36,434 nucleotides of DNA from Spirosoma linguale DSM 74 (GCA_000024525.1 CP001772.1:1-36434); one strand, 5' to 3'; shown: positions 1 to 8,618, counted from the first letter of the stretch. Translations and numbers: made by a program. The notes: generated from the sequence alone by a model not told the origin.

Positions 1-19
1 TTATTCCCTTTACATATTG

Positions 20-751
20 TTAGTTATAAAACGGCTCTTGGGAAAGTAATAACCTTAACCATAGAGTCAAAAGACGGTATTTAGTATTTATTAAAGAAAT
101 GACGCTGAATATTACTAATCTTTCACATATCTAGTTGAACTAGAATTGACTACCTTTTTTATTCGAGGTTGAACAAAAAACACACCAATTGGAAAAAGTA
201 CTATTGCTAGAAGAGTACTGACATACTCAACAAATTTTATAGGTTTTCCATATTCAATTGTGGTTAAATATGAAGCCACAAAATAAATCGGATAAATAAA
301 ACAGAACAGAGCTATAGTATGCAGAGTGCTGTAAAAGCCGAACGTTAAAAAAGGAATCACAACCCCGGTCAATGTACTCAATAGCGCCACTATTGGCATA
401 GTTACGTAGGCAAAAGGAATGAACAAGCTGGCTTTCAATAGCATTAAGTCTCTGTCATAACCTGGTTTAAGTTTCTTTGATAAGTTTACTCCTACTGTCC
501 AAAGCCAAGCCGCTTGGCAACCGGTTAACCATATACTACTCAGTAGAAATAAAGTCGAGCGTTCTACAGGGTTATAGGTTTGATCATGACTAAATAGTCT
601 GAACGTCAGTGAAGGAATATAAATGACTGCAATAATCAGTAAAGGACTCAGATGTAATAGTTTCTTCATAGGTGTGATTTAGTATCGTAACAAAGTGCAA
701 AAAGTTGATTTCCCAAATATTGTACTCTTTAAAGAGCCGTTTTATAACTAA
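20..751. repeat. Perfect 20-bp inverted repeats flanking a membrane-protein gene
   Basis: The 20-mer TTAGTTATAAAACGGCTCTT at 20-39 recurs as its exact reverse complement at 732-751. The two copies enclose the single gene at 115-669 and nothing else. Bases outside and inside the repeats stop matching immediately. The arrangement could be the ends of a small mobile cassette, two copies of one promoter element, or a recombination site pair. I see no transposase inside and no clear target-site duplication, so the mechanism is unknown. Confidence 0.75.
115..669 (-). CDS. Hypothetical multi-pass membrane protein
   Basis: The 184-residue product is very hydrophobic, with about five likely membrane segments: near residues 7-24, 38-62, 82-110, 114-136 and 148-168. 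A short basic C-terminal tail follows the last segment. No catalytic motif or known family is recognised. It starts at an ATG and ends in a TAA/TAG context typical of an intact gene. It stands alone, enclosed by the perfect 20-bp inverted repeats at 20-39 and 732-751. A role in transport or membrane sensing is possible but nothing in the sequence proves it. It is probably a real gene because the hydrophobic pattern is regular over the whole length. Confidence 0.7.
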   Translation of the reverse strand: MKKLLHLSPLLIIAVIYIPSLTFRLFSHDQTYNPVERSTLFLLSSIWLTGCQAAWLWTVGVNLSKKLKPGYDRDLMLLKASLFIPFAYVTMPIVALLSTLTGVVIPFLTFGFYSTLHTIALFCFIYPIYFVASYLTTIEYGKPIKFVEYVSTLLAIVLFPIGVFFVQPRIKKVVNSSSTRYVKD

Positions 752-839
752 TTTTATGCAAAGAAATTATTCTCAGATACATTAGACAACCTAGAGACTT
801 TTAATCTTAGAGACGCTCTAAAACAAACGAGACAAGATT

Positions 840-1250
840 TTAATAATTTAGTGCGATTTCAAGCCGGTCAATGTGCCAGTAAATGAACTCATTGATTACC
901 CGATCATCATTGGTCCAATCACCAAGATCCAGTTTAAAGTCACCAAAATCAGCTATTACTGGCCTGATTTGCAGTATTTGACCGTAACCGAAGTATTCGC
1001 ATTGGCTAGGTCCTCTTTCTAGTTTCCTTTCACAAGTTGGGTTCTTTTTGAAAGTGGTCATCCAATCATAAGATAAGCTTAAACGCTCCAAGTTGATTAG
1101 ACGTTCTTCTCCTATCAGGTAGTTATCACCCCAAAAAAAAGCTTCGAAAACGTGCCCACTTTCTGTTGAAAAACTTACAATGCCATCGTATCTGTCTGTT
1201 AGTTTTAGATCGACTATTTTTACAATAATCGGCTCCGTTTTCGTCAACAT
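840..1250 (-). CDS. Hypothetical 136-residue protein, upstream region altered by a MITE
   Basis: The open frame can be extended to a TTG at 1304, but that codon lies inside the terminal repeat of the MITE at 1291-1422, so it is unlikely to be native. I choose the ATG at 1250. The leader element with ACTTATACAACAG lies about 20 bases ahead of it at 1271-1290, as it does ahead of several other genes here. The protein is soluble and mixed alpha/beta, with aromatic-rich stretches (EAFFWGDNYL, EFIYWHIDRLE) and two cysteines near the middle. No family is recognised. The MITE sits directly upstream of the leader element and has replaced whatever lay farther upstream, so expression may have changed. 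Confidence 0.6.
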   Translation of the reverse strand: MLTKTEPIIVKIVDLKLTDRYDGIVSFSTESGHVFEAFFWGDNYLIGEERLINLERLSLSYDWMTTFKKNPTCERKLERGPSQCEYFGYGQILQIRPVIADFGDFKLDLGDWTNDDRVINEFIYWHIDRLEIALNY

Positions 1251-1270
1251 ACTGTTATAAAAGACTATAT

Positions 1271-1290
1271 CAAAACTGTTGTATAAGTAT
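1271..1290 (-). promoter_or_regulatory. Shared TTATACAACA leader element ahead of the gene at 840-1250
   Basis: On the minus strand this reads ATACTTATACAACAGTTTTG. The same core precedes genes at 1788(-), 33601(+), 34717(+), 35508(+) and, in variant form, 35989(+). The MITE begins at the next base upstream (1291), so the rest of the promoter has been displaced. Confidence 0.5.
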
Positions 1291-1422
1291 AGTGGCTGTT
1301 GCAAAAGTCAATAGGCCACTTTCTATGCTTCGTTGATCCGGGCTTTTTAGCCATCTTGTGGCTGGAAGTTGACGGGTAAGCCTGGCGCTCCGGCATCCAA
1401 CCAGACTTTTGCAACAGCCACT
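1291..1422. mobile_element. 132-bp MITE-like element
   Basis: A perfect 19-bp inverted repeat, AGTGGCTGTTGCAAAAGTC at 1291-1309 and its reverse complement at 1404-1422, bounds a 94-bp core with no reading frame. Ends of the form GGCTGTTGCAAAAGTC look like those of DDE insertion sequences of Bacteroidota. With no transposase inside, this fits a non-autonomous miniature element. A target duplication is not clear; AGT/ACT at the borders are complementary and may belong to the repeats. It sits between two small minus-strand genes and just upstream of the leader of 840-1250. Confidence 0.7.
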
Positions 1423-1431
1423 GTAATTATG

Positions 1432-1788
1432 TTAACAAGAGCCTGAAACTATAGCATCAATTGTGCTCTGAGAAATCATATAGGGTGATGCTAGATCTTT
1501 AACTACTTGGGTTTTGGTAGGACCGTCAAGAGAAATCCAGTTATCAAGATGGGAGACATGTACTTTTAGCACTTCCAAATAGGTAGGGTTTTGTTCAATG
1601 CTACCAAAGGCGGCTTGATAGTTTGGAATATACTCCTCCATTGCTTTTGTAATCCGTAAAAGCAAGTCGCCGGAATAAGGTGAAGCAGCCAGTTCTCGAG
1701 CTTCATATTCCCGACACGCAAACTTACCCAATGACAGTGCTTTCGCTAGGACAATTAGGTCATGAAGTTTATCAATAGTAATGGCCAT
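1432..1788 (-). CDS. Hypothetical 118-residue helical protein
   Basis: The product is a predominantly helical soluble protein with no recognised motif. The ATG at 1788 follows directly after the leader element GGATTATACAACAGA, and a longer stretch of about 50 bases upstream closely resembles the region upstream of the lipoprotein gene at 35508. That conservation supports both the start and a shared promoter. A 22-bp perfect palindrome at 1847-1868 lies about 60 bases upstream and could be an operator. The function is unknown. The tail ends in SGSC. Confidence 0.65.
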   Translation of the reverse strand: MAITIDKLHDLIVLAKALSLGKFACREYEARELAASPYSGDLLLRITKAMEEYIPNYQAAFGSIEQNPTYLEVLKVHVSHLDNWISLDGPTKTQVVKDLASPYMISQSTIDAIVSGSC

Positions 1789-1789
1789 T

Positions 1790-1804
1790 TCTGTTGTATA
1801 ATCC
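1790..1804 (-). promoter_or_regulatory. Shared GGATTATACAACAGA leader, 1 base before the start codon
   Basis: This 15-mer is identical to the one at 35488-35502. Upstream similarity continues (TCTGAC, a T-run, then AACATAT), so about 50 bases are conserved between the two promoters. Confidence 0.6.
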
Positions 1805-1846
1805 TTTATATGTTAAGTACTACAAAATGTCAGACAAAAACAAGTA

Positions 1847-1868
1847 CTGTCTGACAGCTGTCAGACAG
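1847..1868. promoter_or_regulatory. 22-bp perfect palindrome, candidate operator
   Basis: CTGTCTGACAG is followed directly by its reverse complement CTGTCAGACAG. A third related half, TGTCAGACA, occurs at 1829-1837. The cluster lies just upstream of the conserved promoter of the gene at 1432-1788, which is where a repressor or activator would bind. No regulator gene is adjacent. Confidence 0.55.
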
Positions 1869-2134
1869 CAGGTAAGGTGAGTAAGTTGACGTTTTTCCAA
1901 GCAACCTAGAGAGGCCGTGGTTTAAAAAATGTCCAACTTATGGACAGGCAAATCCCTTGCGTCTCACGTGGGAGCGATTTTTGAGACGTTGATTTTTTAC
2001 TATCTGTCAAACGCCATCAGTAGCATATGGCAATCTGCTTGCTTTGATAATATGAAACGATAGTGCAGGCAAAGAATTACCCGTCTTTACGTAGGCCTTT
2101 TTCTCTTCCCGTCAACTGCTTAAAAAGACATGCC

Positions 2135-2329
2135 ATGGGACAAACTCTTGAAGTTCGAACGAAAGAAGTCTTAGTCTTAAATGATGGCCATACCAAACAG
2201 ATCGGTGACTCCTGTATCGTATATGTGCGTCAGGATGGATTCTGTACGTTGACTACCTGGTCCGGGGTCTATTTGTTTCCGGGACAGGTGTTTGATCTGG
2301 CTGATCCAATCCAGGTTCATTTGCTTTAG
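2135..2329 (+). CDS. Small conserved hypothetical protein (64 residues)
   Basis: I choose the ATG at 2135. Similarity at DNA level to a second, decayed copy on the minus strand (about 32705-32930) begins close to that codon and runs through the motif C-x-LTTWSG-x-YLFPG to the end. This copy has an uninterrupted frame; the other has an in-frame stop and a small deletion. The product has beta-strand-rich character and no recognised family. Two separate copies in one replicon suggest a mobile or duplicated accessory gene. The longer start at 2063 adds 24 residues that have no support from the second copy. Confidence 0.5.
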   Translation: MGQTLEVRTKEVLVLNDGHTKQIGDSCIVYVRQDGFCTLTTWSGVYLFPGQVFDLADPIQVHLL

Positions 2330-2758
2330 CTCGTCTTGTTGGGCGTTACTACGGCCTGTTGTCTGCTGGTACCAAATGAGCGGTCAGTTTGCTACGAAAT
2401 GAACGGGTCAATTGGCCCGAAATCTCCACCGTCAACTTTCGCGCAAGGTTTATCTGGGCGGAGCCGATTACGAGCAGGATGGTGTCTTAGCCCCTGAATG
2501 ACTGGATAATATGGTGCAGTTGGACTACGCCGGGCCGCCGATGCGGTCGTGTCTCCCTTAACAAAAAACCGGCGATAGACTTGCGGGGTGATGTCGAGTA
2601 AATGAATTTTAAGGTGCTAGAGGCATTTGTAAGGTTTGGCCTAAGCAGGTTCGGGTTTTGGCCGTTTTATCTTTTTCAACGAGCAACAACAGGCTTACCC
2701 CAAAGTGCGGAATTCGTCGTCTAACCCCAAGCTTTTTCATACTCTCCAGTCTAGACCA
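2330..2758. other. Gene-poor stretch with IS21-end remnant
   Basis: About 430 bases with no convincing gene. At 2381-2426 it carries two degenerate copies of the repeat found at the ends of the nearby IS21-family element (GGTCAGTTTGCTACGAAAT and GGGTCAATTGGCCCGAAAT), with no transposase attached. The rest shows only short broken frames and looks like decayed transposon or gene debris. Confidence 0.5.
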
Positions 2759-3088
2759 TTAGTTTGGTTGGAGGTAGCGGCACACAACGTGCCCAGCTTT
2801 GCGTAAGTGCTGAAAAATCGCTTCGCAGGCTGTTTCCTTTTTGTGAGCCTGACCAACGCCAGGGTTAAGCATGTAGCCAGTACCGCGCCAGCCCCATTTG
2901 CGTTTCTGGGTGCGAACACCCGCTTTAGCGAGAGCTTGGACGACTTTTGCTTCCCGGATGCGTGGAATTTTCAGGAGAACGCCATCCACATTATAGGTAC
3001 CACCATCGTCAACCTCGGCGGCAAACTCACGTCCGGCTTTCATAGCGGCCCGTACGTCGGTGGTTAGTTTATCAAAGTTGTAGACCAT
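2759..3088 (-). CDS. Hypothetical 109-residue basic protein
   Basis: The product is rich in lysine, arginine and glycine, with a central alternating pattern (GTYNVDGVLLKIPRIREAK) and a glycine/tryptophan-rich stretch (KRKWGWRGTGYMLNPG). It may bind nucleic acid, but no family is recognised. It is read from an ATG at 3088. The opposite-strand frames at 2737-3067 are shadows. The IS21 element ends about 85 bases upstream of its start, so its native promoter may have been displaced by that insertion. Confidence 0.55.
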   Translation of the reverse strand: MVYNFDKLTTDVRAAMKAGREFAAEVDDGGTYNVDGVLLKIPRIREAKVVQALAKAGVRTQKRKWGWRGTGYMLNPGVGQAHKKETACEAIFQHLRKAGHVVCRYLQPN

Positions 3089-3260
3089 AAGGTTACTCCA
3101 AGAGTCTCTAGTTCCAGATTTTAGTAATTTCGGATTCTGATATAGGAGCGTTTGTTGAGATTTCTACATATGTATGTATTCCGGACAAAGTGACCCAGGC
3201 GTTTCGGAGCAAACTGACCCACCCCGCCTGTGGGTAGGAACCGCTCAAAGTTAGTACACT

Positions 3261-4004
3261 TTATTTCTCAGCCGCAAGACTTTGCTTGCGTCGCATCGAT
3301 TCACCCTTCAACTCCATCCGATGAGCCTTGTGAGTTAGCCGGTCCAGGATGGCATCGGCCAAGGTAGGATCGTCGATGTATTCGTGCCATTTACTCACCG
3401 GCAGTTGCGAGGTGATGATCGTAGCGGCCTTGCCATGCCGGTCCTCCATGATCTGTAACAGGGCCAATCGGCCATTCTGATCAAGGGGTTGTAAGCCCCA
3501 GTCATCCAGAATGAGCAGGTGTTGCCGCTCCAGACGACTCATCTCCCGCTGGTAGGAGCCGTCGGCTTTAGCCAGTTGCAGTCGCTGTATGAGCCGGATC
3601 AGATTGTGATAACCCACCCGATACCCCAGCTGACAGGCCTGATAGCCCAGGGCCGAAGCCACGTAACTTTTGCCGCAGCCAGTTGATCCCGTCAGGAAGA
3701 TATTCTCGGCTCGATCGATGAAGCGGCAGTCGGCCAAACGAAGCACCAGCGTCTTATCCAGGTTGCGGCCAGGGCCGTAGTGCAACTCTTCCAGCGAGGC
3801 CTGATAGCGAAAGCGGGCCGCCCGGATGGCCATCTGGGTGCGTCGGTGTTGACGGTACTCATGTTCAGCTTCAGTAAGCTGGGCCAGCAGTTCGTCGGCA
3901 GGCGGTTGCTGGTGAAGGGGTAGGCGAAGCAGGGTCTCGAAGGCCTGATACATGCCCACCAGTTTAAGGTCCCGTAGTCGGTCAAGTGTCGCTTGGTTAT
4001 TCAT
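3261..4004 (-). CDS. istB: IS21-family helper ATPase IstB
   Basis: The 247-residue AAA+ ATPase assembles on DNA and stimulates the IstA transposase to choose and engage target DNA. Walker A is GSTGCGKS at residues 106-113 and Walker B is LILDD at 164-168, followed by a conserved tryptophan. Length is normal for the family (about 250). It lies 48 bases downstream of istA on the same strand, so the two are co-transcribed. It ends in a lysine/arginine-rich tail. The competing frame at 3692-3985 is a shadow. Confidence 0.95.
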   Translation of the reverse strand: MNNQATLDRLRDLKLVGMYQAFETLLRLPLHQQPPADELLAQLTEAEHEYRQHRRTQMAIRAARFRYQASLEELHYGPGRNLDKTLVLRLADCRFIDRAENIFLTGSTGCGKSYVASALGYQACQLGYRVGYHNLIRLIQRLQLAKADGSYQREMSRLERQHLLILDDWGLQPLDQNGRLALLQIMEDRHGKAATIITSQLPVSKWHEYIDDPTLADAILDRLTHKAHRMELKGESMRRKQSLAAEK

Positions 4005-4052
4005 ACTTTTTATTCCCTTTTGTAGTTGGTACGTGTGTTGATTGGCTCGGCT

Positions 4053-5594
4053 TTACTGGTAGGCTGATGCGCCCCGGATGTTTTCATGGCTGGGTACTGA
4101 GCTGACAGGACTGGCATCGGAGAGCGTATCCAGCCCGCGTTCGATGATGGATCGGATGACTTTGTAGCTCACGCTCTGGTAGCACAACGCCCGTTGGCAG
4201 GCCCGCTCCAGACGTTCTCTACCCACTTTCTTTTCCAGACTTAGTACACCCTGGCACGACTTATAAGCCTGTTCGGGATGCGCCCGGCTCGTTAGGATGG
4301 CTTCGACGGCCTGCCGGGTTTGGGGGCCAATGCGGTCGGCCCGACGGACGAACGTCTCCGGGCTCCAGTCACTGATCCACTGATGGGCTGGGGGCAAATG
4401 CTCTTTGAGTGTCGAGTAATGGTACTGTCCCTGTAATCGCTGGTGAGTCGCAATACGCTGGTGCTGGCAGTAGACTTCAACGCTTGACGCCGTGTAGATC
4501 AGCCGTACCCACTGGCCGATGTAGCGATAGGGTACGCTGTAATAATGCTTGTCTTCTGACAGCAGTACATGGCCGTTTTTCTGAACCCGGCTCCCCGCAT
4601 AGTGTTTGATGAGATAAGCCGTGTTGGGCAACCCCATCAAGTGCATTCGCTCCCGCTCCTCGAACTGCGACTGCCGACTATGGCCCCGGTTCTGAAAGCG
4701 CATTTGGTTGTGGGCGTCGAGTAAGGGGCGGATAGCCGCATTGAGATCGTCAAGTCGATGAAAGACCTCATTGCGCAGGGGAGCGTAGATGCGTCGATAG
4801 AGGATGTTGACGGCTCCTTCGACCAGAGCTTTGTCGCGGGGCTTACCGCTCCGGGCCGGCAGGATCGTCGTTTGATAATGGAGCGCAAAGTCAGCCAGCG
4901 TCTCATTGATCTGGGGTTCATAGCGATCCGAGCGAATCACAGCCGCTTTGAGGTTATCGGGCACGATGGCCGCTGGTACGCCCCCGAAGTAATGCAGGGC
5001 GTTTTGCAGGGCGGTGATGAAGTCCTCCTTGCGCTGAGTAGCCACTACCTGGGCGTAAGTGAGCTGACTGCAACCCAGCACGGCCACGAAGAACTCGACC
5101 GGCCTAACCTCCCCTGTTGTCTGGTCGACCAGCGAGAGCCGCTTGCCCGCAAAGTCGACGAAGAGTTTGTCGCCCGCTTTGTGCTCAATGTGCATGCTGG
5201 TCTGCTGCCGCTGGCTCCAAAGCTGATAATAGTGGCAGAACTGCGTATACTGATAGCCGTTGGGATGTTCGGCTTTGTAATCCAGCCAAAGACTATACCG
5301 GGTAACGCCGGGTCGGGTCAGTTCGCGGTCAATCTGAGCGAATCGTTGTTGAAGAATAGTTAGGGGGGCGTCGGGTGAGGGCGCAGGCGGACGACTTTGT
5401 ACCAGCTCATCCAACTGTTGGTCGGAGAGTTGCGGGAGGGAAAGCGTTGCCGGATCGGGAAGCATGCGCAGGTAGCCCCGGACGGTATTGCGAGCCAGGC
5501 CTAGCGAACGGGCAATATCCCGGATAGACTTATGTTGCTGCTGGAGAAGCAGAATCTGACGGAGTAGGTGCATAGGAAGACGCTGGTTGGCCAT
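4053..5594 (-). CDS. istA: IS21-family transposase IstA
   Basis: The 513-residue DDE transposase cuts and joins the IS ends. An N-terminal helix-turn-helix (about residues 18-42, SIRDIARSLGLARNTVRGYL) binds the terminal repeats. The RNase H-fold core has D147 (VDFAG), D213 (VPDNLK) and E259 (DKALVEG). The frame is intact and family-typical in length. It is translated toward istB and transcribed from the right end of the element. Several antisense frames inside it, including one of 201 codons at 4758-5363, are shadows caused by its GC-rich codon use. Confidence 0.95.
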   Translation of the reverse strand: MANQRLPMHLLRQILLLQQQHKSIRDIARSLGLARNTVRGYLRMLPDPATLSLPQLSDQQLDELVQSRPPAPSPDAPLTILQQRFAQIDRELTRPGVTRYSLWLDYKAEHPNGYQYTQFCHYYQLWSQRQQTSMHIEHKAGDKLFVDFAGKRLSLVDQTTGEVRPVEFFVAVLGCSQLTYAQVVATQRKEDFITALQNALHYFGGVPAAIVPDNLKAAVIRSDRYEPQINETLADFALHYQTTILPARSGKPRDKALVEGAVNILYRRIYAPLRNEVFHRLDDLNAAIRPLLDAHNQMRFQNRGHSRQSQFEERERMHLMGLPNTAYLIKHYAGSRVQKNGHVLLSEDKHYYSVPYRYIGQWVRLIYTASSVEVYCQHQRIATHQRLQGQYHYSTLKEHLPPAHQWISDWSPETFVRRADRIGPQTRQAVEAILTSRAHPEQAYKSCQGVLSLEKKVGRERLERACQRALCYQSVSYKVIRSIIERGLDTLSDASPVSSVPSHENIRGASAYQ

Positions 5595-5918
5595 AGGTTC
5601 GGAGGGTCAATTTGTTCCGAAACTACGGTGATTAGGCGGCTCCTGCTCAGCGGGCGGGGTGGGTCAGTTTGGCCCGAAATGGGTGGGTCAACTACATCCG
5701 AAACAGGTGGGTCAGTTTACTCCGAAATACACAATATGCAAGAATCTTAGAAAAACCATCCAAATAGAGCGGCTTTAAAATGGTACGTTCGATGATTCTT
5801 CAACTGTAGAGGTAAAAAGGGTAATTGTCGAGCTAAGCCTGCCATCGGTCGATTACAGTTGTCGGAAGAGCCTTCAAGGCTGAATTTGGGACAAGTTTAA
5901 CCCATTTCCCTTTCACCA

Positions 5919-7577
5919 ATGAAAACCACGAGTATTAAACTGCTCTTCACATGCTTTCTGTTACTGCTTAGTCCGAAGCTGGCTTTTTCTAGCACAACTA
6001 ACCCAACCGGTCATTTCCAGGTTTTTCAGACACAGATTAAAGGCGTCACTTACAGCGTCGATCCCCGGATTGAGCTCTTTCAGACTGTCATGTTACTGGC
6101 CGGTAATCCCCAAATTAACGGGGCTGACTTAGATTATAAGCTGCTTATTGCTACCTATTTTGAGCCCTATCAGCAGCATGCCCTCTTTGGGTTTATTAAA
6201 AAATATGCCCCTCAGGGTAAACTCTTTACCACCATCGATGGGCCCATCTGGTTCATGCTCCATTTAACCCCTCAACTCGAATGGCGCAAGGACTTACCGA
6301 ATCCCTATCATCAGCAGCCACTGCTGGATTCGCTACGGATTTTAGTCAAGCAATTTGCCCGGGATAGCCACTACGCTGATTTTTTCAATAGTAACGCCGA
6401 ATTCTACCGGCTTTCTTTAGCGAACCTCACCTTTAACCTGGCTGGTCAGGATGAGAAAACTCGGCTTCTGGCCTATTATGGCGCGACCAATCCACAACGG
6501 ATTCAGTTTCATGTCGTGCTTAATTTCCTGGGCTATGGGCATTTTGGCCCCCGTCTGGAAACGGCTAGATCTAAGGAGTTTTACGCCATTATTGCCCCCA
6601 ACGGTGGCCATGACGGCCTGCCCACCTTTAATCAAAAGGACTTATACGGTCTGCTTTGGCATGAGTTTGGGCACTCGTTTGCCAACCCATTGATCGAAGA
6701 AAATTTAGCGCAATTTGAAACCATGTCGTCCCTGTGGGAACCCATTAAAGTCTCGATGCAGGTTCAGGCGTATGCGGAGTGGAAAGCCGTCCTGTGGGAA
6801 CACCTGGTCAACGCGGTCATGTGCCGTTTAGCCGCCCAAAAACAGGGTGAAGCCTACGCACAACTAATTTATGTACGACCGCTGCTGGGTCGACGCTGGA
6901 TCTACCTCCATCCGCTTCTAGAGGCGCTGAAAGACTATGAAGCCAATCGCAAAAGCTATCCTACGTTGCGTTCGTTCATGCCCCGAATCATCCAGGCTTT
7001 TACCCATATTCAACCCGGACACATTGAGCAGTGGCAGCAACAAACCAACTTTATCCGCCAGCCGGATGTGGCTCTTCTTCCTAATCTGGAGGCTATTTAC
7101 GGCCAGTCGAATGTTCTCTTTATCCTCGCTACCGGAGAAGTCGATAGGTCAGGCCACGACCGGTTGAAAGCCTACGTAAAAGCGCATCAACTAGAGCATT
7201 TCCCAACGGCTACTCTCATGGATGACACGGTAGCCCTGAAGATGGACTTATCAGCCTACAACCTGTTTGTGGTGGGCACCCCTTGGGGAAACCGCTATTT
7301 GCAGAAAGTCCTGCCACAGATACCGATCAATCTGACCACCGATGGAATTATAGTTGGCAAAAAATACGAAGGCCAGGGCTATGCTTTCCTAACTTCCTGG
7401 GTTAACCCATCCAATCCCCAACAGGTCATGACTATTTACACAGCTCAGAAACCGGATGATTTGGTGAATTTTGCCACGATTCCACGAGGAGGTAGTCACT
7501 ATCACCTGGTTAAACGCTTAATTACCGTCAAAGGGGAAAACTATCAGCGAAGTGGTTTAGTCTGGAATTGCCCTTAA
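5919..7577 (+). CDS. Secreted DUF4932-like metallopeptidase
   Basis: The 552-residue protein starts with a clear signal peptide (residues 1-25, charged start, leucine-rich core, then AFSS), so it acts outside the cytoplasm. The motif WHEFGHSFANP has HEFGH at 248-252, a zincin-type HExxH zinc site, and fits my recollection of DUF4932 proteins of Bacteroidota. The C-terminal part (about 385-552) resembles a separate alpha/beta domain. The stop is about 45 bases before the chosen start of the histidine-kinase gene (7622), and a response regulator follows, so the three form one operon. The substrate is unknown. The family name comes from memory of the motif, not from a search. Confidence 0.75.
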   Translation: MKTTSIKLLFTCFLLLLSPKLAFSSTTNPTGHFQVFQTQIKGVTYSVDPRIELFQTVMLLAGNPQINGADLDYKLLIATYFEPYQQHALFGFIKKYAPQGKLFTTIDGPIWFMLHLTPQLEWRKDLPNPYHQQPLLDSLRILVKQFARDSHYADFFNSNAEFYRLSLANLTFNLAGQDEKTRLLAYYGATNPQRIQFHVVLNFLGYGHFGPRLETARSKEFYAIIAPNGGHDGLPTFNQKDLYGLLWHEFGHSFANPLIEENLAQFETMSSLWEPIKVSMQVQAYAEWKAVLWEHLVNAVMCRLAAQKQGEAYAQLIYVRPLLGRRWIYLHPLLEALKDYEANRKSYPTLRSFMPRIIQAFTHIQPGHIEQWQQQTNFIRQPDVALLPNLEAIYGQSNVLFILATGEVDRSGHDRLKAYVKAHQLEHFPTATLMDDTVALKMDLSAYNLFVVGTPWGNRYLQKVLPQIPINLTTDGIIVGKKYEGQGYAFLTSWVNPSNPQQVMTIYTAQKPDDLVNFATIPRGGSHYHLVKRLITVKGENYQRSGLVWNCP

Positions 7578-7621
7578 CCAGCCATTTTTACGAACATGTT
7601 GCCAACCAAATTTTCTGTTCC

Positions 7622-8596
7622 ATGAACCAACGTCTTGCTAGCCCCGTCATTCAGGTACTCTTTTGGGGGCTTACGCTGCTGACAATGTCACTTTTTGTTC
7701 AATACAGTAGGCCCGTACGCTTCCCCCATGTGGCGCTACTGGTTCTCGGGGCAGGTACTTTTTATGGGCAATCCTGGCTAGCTCAACGGTATATTTATCG
7801 GCATTTTTCCCGTCAAGGGATCGGGCTGATGATAGGGGTAGGTCTAGTGGGTTGCTTTTTAAATGTCGTGATGATTTCTTCCCTGATGGCTGCTCCGGGC
7901 ATTGTCTGGCTACAAACCGGTCTGGCATTGGTCCTTTACTTCAGCCTTACGGGATTTCTATATCAAGGATTTTGCGTTGTTTTAAACCAGCGCCGTCAAC
8001 AGCATCAGCTCGAGAAAGAAAAGATTGAATTGGAACTTAGCTTAGTTCGCAGTCAGCTTAATCCCCACTTTCTATTCAATGTCTTGAATAACATCGACCA
8101 TTACGTGCGAAACGATCCGGGCAAGGCATCCCAATCGATTATTAAGCTCTCGTCCCTGCTGCGCTATTTGCTGTATGAGACCGCGCAATCGAAGGTGCCC
8201 CTTGACAGTGAAGTGGCTTTCCTGGAAGAATATTTTGATTTACAACAACAACGCGTACAGACCGGCACGACTTGCCGCTTCAAAAAAGAAATCACCGATC
8301 CCGGGCTGATGGTTGTCCCCGGCTTATTCTTACCTTTCCTGGAAAATGCCTTCCGGCATTGTCCCTTGAACCAGCCCGGTAATTTTGTGTATATTGACCT
8401 GATGGGGCAACCGGGTAAAATCACCTTCATTAGTCGAAACACCCGGCAATTGATGAGCCCAACATCCGATCGGGAAGGCCTGGGCCTGGCTTTAGCTCAA
8501 AAACGGTTAATGCTTTTGTATCCCAACGCTCATCACTTATCCATCATGGAAACGGACCATCACTATTCGGTAGAGCTGGTTTTAGACATGACTTAG
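7622..8596 (+). CDS. LytS-type sensor histidine kinase
   Basis: This membrane kinase phosphorylates its partner regulator encoded just downstream. Four likely transmembrane segments fill residues 8-125. They are followed by a short coiled linker and the His_kinase (PF06580) block QLNPHFLFNVLNNIDHYV, with the phospho-accepting histidine at about 149. The ATP-binding region shows FLENAFRH and the G-box GLGLALAQKR. I choose the ATG at 7622; an in-frame TTG at 7568 overlaps the preceding gene and adds 18 unlikely residues. The length of 324 is usual for the Bacteroidota LytS group. It has no separate sensory domain, so the membrane part itself is the likely sensor. Confidence 0.9.
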   Translation: MNQRLASPVIQVLFWGLTLLTMSLFVQYSRPVRFPHVALLVLGAGTFYGQSWLAQRYIYRHFSRQGIGLMIGVGLVGCFLNVVMISSLMAAPGIVWLQTGLALVLYFSLTGFLYQGFCVVLNQRRQQHQLEKEKIELELSLVRSQLNPHFLFNVLNNIDHYVRNDPGKASQSIIKLSSLLRYLLYETAQSKVPLDSEVAFLEEYFDLQQQRVQTGTTCRFKKEITDPGLMVVPGLFLPFLENAFRHCPLNQPGNFVYIDLMGQPGKITFISRNTRQLMSPTSDREGLGLALAQKRLMLLYPNAHHLSIMETDHHYSVELVLDMT

Positions 8597-8618
8597 GGCT
8601 TAACTAGCCAGACTGCTT

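Larger units (their letters stand above)
3173..5733 (-). mobile_element. IS21-family insertion sequence
   Basis: The element carries istA and istB in the usual order and several short terminal repeats of the type GGTGGGTCAGTTT-nn-CCGAAA. The left terminus begins near TATGTATTCCGGACAAAG and the right terminus reads TGTGTATTTCGGAGTAAAC from its end inward. Extra repeat copies lie at about 3200-3220 and 5600-5725, as is usual for multiple transposase sites in IS21 ends. A 5-bp ATATG at 3168-3172 and again at 5734-5738 fits a target-site duplication. Exact ends are uncertain by a few bases. Both genes appear intact, so it may be active. Confidence 0.85.

Noticed and set aside
4758..5363. 201-codon frame antisense to istA
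   Set aside because: Shadow of a GC-rich, clearly conserved transposase gene; no domain of its own.
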